Positions 38,296 through 41,305 of a stretch of DNA of 41,305 bases are shown here, one piece after another. Location of the stretch: NCBI RefSeq assembly GCF_001580045.1, contig NZ_LSZP01000027.1, forward strand, positions 1 through 41,305, given 5' to 3'. Positions within the stretch are counted from its first letter, which is position 1. Every line of letters starts with the position of its first letter. Both the position numbers and the translations under genes were made by a program. Source of the DNA: Cephaloticoccus capnophilus. Lineage in GTDB: Bacteria; Verrucomicrobiota; Verrucomicrobiia; Opitutales; Opitutaceae. The notes beneath the pieces were generated by a model, which was given only the letters and a program-made list of their open reading frames with translations, ran no database searches and was not told the origin of the DNA.

Positions 38296-38907
38296 TCACT
38301 TCTTTAAGTCTCGCTCACTCACTCGCACGACGCGCGTAAGCTTAGCGCGGAAAAGCTCATCCATCAGCCCCAAGATTTCTGGGGAAATCCGCTCGCGTAA
38401 TTCATCCAAACTCGGCAAGGGGCCGGAAATAACCTCTGCCTCGACACGCGCCGACAAGCGCGTGCCCAAAGAACGAGTCGAAGACTCCGAGGTCCCGCCA
38501 GAAAAGTGACTCGAAGAGTCTTCGGCAAGGAAGGCGGCTTCCTCCTCCTCGCTCGGCCCGATGGGTGCGCCATCGTCGTCGCCGTAAGCCTCCGGTGCGA
38601 TGCCTTGGAGGCGGTCATTCGCCCGTACTATCGCGCGAGCGTCCGCAGCCGCAAACTCGTCTCGCACGGCGTCCGACTGCGCTGCGCCACTAGTCGCCGC
38701 CCGCACTCGTGCACCGCTCGTCGTCGCCAGCGCGGAAATTCCGCTTGGGCGAGTCGGCTCGTTTACCGGCAAAACTGACGCAGTTCGCTCCTCATTTTTT
38801 TCGCCCGGCTCAACCCATGAAACTGCGGCAAGTGGCGCTGTGCGTTGTGTAAGTCCCTCAGGACTAAGCGCAGCGGCCAGCCGCGCCTCGAGCCGCTCAA
38901 CTAAGTC
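38296..38907 (-). CDS. dnaX: DnaX tau-specific C-terminal region (reached by -1 frameshift)
   Basis: A continuous open frame from the A10G slip site at 38907 to the stop at 38296, with no in-frame stop (checked codon by codon from 38773 to 38907). It begins [20 protein letters not shown] and continues through a Pro/Ala/Ser-rich linker to [29 protein letters not shown]. It has no credible start of its own (first candidate TTG at 38772). About 203 residues, giving a tau of about 602 against a 400-residue gamma. The C-terminal helix is a plausible polymerase or helicase contact site, by analogy with known tau subunits. It is best read as part of dnaX, not a separate gene. Confidence 0.75.
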   Translation of the reverse strand, partial: DLVERLEARLAAALSPEGLTQRTAPLAAVSWVEPGEKNEERTASVLPVNEPTRPSGISALATTSGARVRAATSGAAQSDAVRDEFAAADARAIVRANDRLQGIAPEAYGDDDGAPIGPSEEEEAAFLAEDSSSHFSGGTSESSTRSLGTRLSARVEAEVISGPLPSLDELRERISPEILGLMDELFRAKLTRVVRVSERDLKK

Positions 38908-38926
38908 TTTTTTTTTTCAGCCTCCT
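38872..38926 (-). promoter_or_regulatory. Programmed -1 frameshift / slippage site in dnaX
   Basis: On the minus strand: an internal Shine-Dalgarno-like AGGAGG (38926-38921), then CTG, a run of ten A (38917-38908) and G (38907), with the 0-frame stop TAG at 38903-38901. A stem AGCGGC (38897-38892) / GCCGCT (38877-38872) begins 10 nt after the slippery run. SD-like element, slippery A-run and downstream hairpin are the three parts of the E. coli dnaX signal; the A10 run would also suit transcriptional slippage, as in Thermus. Confidence 0.8.
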
Positions 38927-40103
38927 CGCGACCACTCATGGAATCGACGCGGCCCGACGAGGCCGCGCCAGGTGAATGAGCCGAAGACTCTTCTGCGAGC
39001 GCACTCAATTCCTTTATCAGCGAGTCTATCGCGCGGGCGCGGCTCGCCTCGACCGCCTTGAGCAAGGCGACCTCGAAATTGATTTTTTCGGAAAGCCCGA
39101 GTTTCACGCCGCCCTCGCCCTCGCGCAGCGCGTCGAGGAGCCGCGTCACCTGCTCGGTGGTCATCGGCACGTTGCCCAGCAGCCGCGTCGTGCCGCCCTG
39201 CGCAATCGCGTCGAGCAACGCTTTGCGCAACTGCACTTGCAGGTCACTGAGCAGGCGAACGAGGTCGCGACCCGTAGCGTCGCACTCATCGACAAGCGCG
39301 ATGAGTTGACGGTGGTCGCCCGCAGCGAGCGCGGCAGCCAGCGCGGCCACTTTCTCGGCAGAGACGAGCCCGTAAACATCGAGCACATCCGCTTCGGCAA
39401 TCTCGCTGCCGCAAAACGAAATCATTTGATCGAGGATGGATTGCGCGTCGCGCAACCCGCCATCGGCCATCCGCGCGATACAGGCGAGTGCCTCGGGCGT
39501 GATCCGAATCTGCTCGTCGTCGGCGATTTTTTGGAGCCGCGCGATGATCAGCTCGGCCGGAATCGGCTTTAGGTCGAAGCGTTGGCAGCGCGAGAGGATG
39601 GTCGGCAGAACCTTCTGCACATCGGTCGTCGCGAAGACGAATTTCACATGCTCGGGCGGTTCTTCGAGAGTCTTGAGCAGCGCGTTAAATGCCTGGTTCG
39701 ACAGCATGTGCACCTCGTCGATGATGTAGACCTTATACTTGCCCTGGCTGGGCGCGTAGCGGACGTCGTCGCGCAGGTCGCGGATTTGGTCGACAGAGTT
39801 GTTGGAGGCACCGTCGATTTCGATGACGTCGAGCGAAGAGCCATCGGTTATCGCGCGGACGACCGGGTCATTTACGTCGAAGTCGGCGAGGGGGCCGCCA
39901 GTGCAGTTAAGGGCTTTGGCAAAGATACGGGCGGTCGAGGTTTTGCCCGTGCCGCGCGGTCCGACGAGCAAGTAGGCGTGCGCGATCCGGTTCCGGGCGA
40001 TGGCATTACGCAGCGTACGCACCACATGGTCTTGCCCCACCACATCGTCAAAAGTCTGGGGACGCCACTTGCGCGCAATCACTTGGTAAGAGCTACTCGA
40101 CAT
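38901..40103 (-). CDS. dnaX: DNA polymerase III subunit gamma/tau, gamma form
   Basis: Clamp-loader ATPase of the replicase. 400 residues from the ATG at 40103 (AGGAG just upstream) to a TAG immediately after the A-run. Walker A GPRGTGKT (48-55), Walker B and DExx as IIDEVH, SRC sensor motif [24 protein letters not shown] sensor 2, and domain III. The zinc module is largely gone: after ALNC (Cys67) the usual three further cysteines are missing. The 0-frame ends GAA AAA AAA AAG ACT TAG, so the zero-frame product is gamma; -1 slippage gives tau. The gene follows the SRP RNA gene on the same strand, an arrangement also known near dnaX in Bacillus. Confidence 0.94.
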   Translation of the reverse strand: MSSSSYQVIARKWRPQTFDDVVGQDHVVRTLRNAIARNRIAHAYLLVGPRGTGKTSTARIFAKALNCTGGPLADFDVNDPVVRAITDGSSLDVIEIDGASNNSVDQIRDLRDDVRYAPSQGKYKVYIIDEVHMLSNQAFNALLKTLEEPPEHVKFVFATTDVQKVLPTILSRCQRFDLKPIPAELIIARLQKIADDEQIRITPEALACIARMADGGLRDAQSILDQMISFCGSEIAEADVLDVYGLVSAEKVAALAAALAAGDHRQLIALVDECDATGRDLVRLLSDLQVQLRKALLDAIAQGGTTRLLGNVPMTTEQVTRLLDALREGEGGVKLGLSEKINFEVALLKAVEASRARAIDSLIKELSALAEESSAHSPGAASSGRVDSMSGREEAEKKKT

Positions 40104-40251
40104 GAGCTCCTAGCCCAAGTGCCCGCCGCCCAAGCGCAAAACAAAAACGGTGGTGCCTGTGGCACTCGCACTCACAAAACAAACCAGGCTGCGGCTGCGT
40201 CGCCGGCAAAATGCAGCACGCAAGCTAGCCTCCCCGCGCCAATGCGGGCGT

Positions 40252-40258
40252 AAAAAAA
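40252..40258 (-). terminator. T-run terminator of the SRP RNA gene
   Basis: Seven T residues on the minus strand directly follow the closing stem of the SRP RNA (one A between). The RNA's own terminal helix serves as the terminator stem. Confidence 0.75.
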
Positions 40259-40259
40259 T

Positions 40260-40356
<97 letters not shown>

Positions 40357-40373
40357 GCTGCGGACTGTGCGGG

Positions 40374-40982
40374 ATGCCTTCGGGCGATCAACTGTTAAGT
40401 GTGCGAAACTGGTCGAGCTGGACGCAATTTCTGTGCGCAACGCAGGCAGGGGCCCGAATAGAAGCACTCGAGCCTGATCCGGTTTCTCAATCTCGGCTGC
40501 GCTGGCATCGGCGGCTCAACCGGCTATCGCAAATGCACATCCATCCGGTCGCCGCCTCCGACCAGAATACCGAGGCACGCATCTACCAATATGGCCGCCT
40601 CGGGAGCAGCACCTCTCACCTTCCTTACCCTGACGAGACGCTCGACCATGTGCCTAGTGTCCCTATCCAAACAGTGCGTCTTGACGATTGGGTCGCAGCG
40701 GGGCGTGTCGCGGCACCTGATTTGATAAAAATCGACGTCGAGGGGCACGGGTTTTCAGCCCTTTGCGGCATGCGCGAGACCTTAGCGCATCACCTTCCGG
40801 TAATCGTTTTTGCAGTACATGACCTTCGCGAGCGCGATCAAGGCGGGGCTCTACTTCGTGAGTTGGGCTACACGCTCACTCCTGCCTCTGCGGCTTCGGC
40901 AGAATCAATAGCGGATCATGCCTTTGGTGAATACCTTTGCCTGCCGCCAGGGAAAGTCCCCAACGAGAAAAACAAATCCTAG
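40374..40982 (+). pseudogene. Truncated FkbM-family SAM methyltransferase
   Basis: A 202-codon frame from an ATG at 40374; the frame also runs upstream through the antisense of the SRP RNA, which is not credible as protein. The C-terminal two thirds match FkbM methyltransferases: IEALEPDPVSQSRLRWHRRLN, HIHPVAASD, PSVPIQTVRLDDWV, and the hallmark APDLIKIDVEGHGFSALCGM. The SAM-binding motif I (D-V-G-A-N-x-G) is missing; SVRNWSSWTQFL seems to be its remnant, and the ~60 residues that normally precede it are absent. It probably is a 5'-truncated gene remnant abutting the ffs promoter region. A short functional variant cannot be excluded. Confidence 0.65.
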
Positions 40983-41080
40983 CTCCAGTGCCGTTTTTTT
41001 TAGTACGGCATTTCCGCATCGTTTCATAGTTGGGCGGGCTGTTTGCAGGCCTGGAGGCGAAGGCGTGATGCGGGACTAAA

Positions 41081-41112
41081 AAACCCGTGCGGTATAGGGG
41101 CCACACGGGTTT
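41081..41112. terminator. Bidirectional terminator-type hairpin
   Basis: AAACCCGTG (41081-41089) pairs with CACGGGTTT (41104-41112); T-rich on the plus side and, through the A-run at 41078-41083, T-rich on the minus side. It most likely ends the minus-strand gene that stops at 41170, and possibly the FkbM remnant. Confidence 0.75.
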
Positions 41113-41169
41113 GATTGCATCGGGGTTTCCCTCGATAGGGGGAGGAAGTTGGGGGGCCGACCGGCTGGC

Positions 41170-41304
41170 TTACTTCTTTTTACTTTCTCTTTCGGCTTTC
41201 TGTGCGGCGCGTTCTTGTCGTTTTGCCTCACGCTCGGCGCGGCGGGCTGCTTGCTCTTGTTTCTTTGCTTCGCGTTCTAGCCGTTTGGTTTCTCGCTCGG
41301 CATC
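41170..41304 (-). CDS. C-terminal end of a highly charged Ala/Glu/Lys/Arg-rich protein (partial)
   Basis: The frame enters from the right edge and stops at TAA (41170-41172), giving the last 44 residues (ending AERESKKK). It has repeats of the AERE(A/S/T)KR type, a long charged helix or coiled coil. The rest of the gene is outside the window, so no family can be assigned. Confidence 0.7.
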   Translation of the reverse strand, partial: DAERETKRLEREAKKQEQAARRAEREAKRQERAAQKAERESKKK

Positions 41305-41305
41305 G

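Noticed and set aside
38296-38772. A stand-alone hypothetical gene starting at TTG 38772
   Set aside because: The frame is open all the way back to the dnaX A10G run; it is better explained as the tau extension.

Overview
The window is GC-rich apart from a few AT-rich islands. It looks like a piece of a Gram-negative chromosome of the Verrucomicrobiota (PVC group), probably class Opitutae. That placement is inference. It rests on a double-length four-ATPase UvrA of the kind known from Chlamydiae and other PVC bacteria, a eukaryotic-type glutamine synthetase (GSII), KdsB (so LPS with Kdo), and the scarcity of Shine-Dalgarno sequences. Most of the window is housekeeping and lipid or envelope metabolism. 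I see no prophage, transposase, CRISPR array or rRNA.

Layout. 0.2-5.1 kb: kdsB (-), an HPr phosphocarrier (+), a repeat-filled gap, and a large hybrid sensor kinase (+). 5.2-9.4 kb: a minus-strand run of YvlD-like membrane protein, DUF4097-type exported protein, M32 carboxypeptidase and TatD nuclease. 9.4-16.4 kb: a GT4 glycosyltransferase followed by giant uvrA (+). 16.6-18 kb: glutamate dehydrogenase (-). 18.2-22.7 kb: a tight minus-strand set consisting of an ACP-dehydratase fusion, a ketoacyl-ACP synthase, an SDR reductase and an MGDG-synthase-like glycosyltransferase. A second GT4 gene and a hotdog thioesterase diverge from it (22.9-25.1 kb). Together these look like a dedicated acyl-chain/glycolipid pathway. 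25.1-28.1 kb: queG, shikimate kinase, a hairpin-rich leader with a small ORF, and an exported FKBP prolyl isomerase (all -). 28.4-29.1 kb: an AT-rich leucine-rich-repeat gene that looks foreign. 29.8-34.7 kb: a LOG-domain protein, tRNA-Pro(GGG), ymdB (-) and ilvB (+). 35-38.2 kb: GSII (-), an overlapping mini-kinase/PP2C pair and a coiled-coil membrane protein. 38.3-40.4 kb: dnaX with an A10G programmed-frameshift site, preceded by the SRP RNA gene. The window ends with a truncated FkbM methyltransferase and the C-terminus of a charged protein.

The most unusual signal is a family of short dispersed repeats with an AATAAAA core followed by a CTGCG-like motif and GC-rich palindromic arms. Copies lie in many intergenic gaps and also, without breaking the frame, inside kdsB, tatD, uvrA (twice), both GT4 genes and the PP2C gene, where they encode extra loops such as xIKG/xIKE. 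A longer 55-bp segment of the element is 53/55 identical between two sites 14.6 kb apart in opposite orientation, which suggests fairly recent mobility. This resembles the Rickettsia palindromic elements, but in a different phylum.
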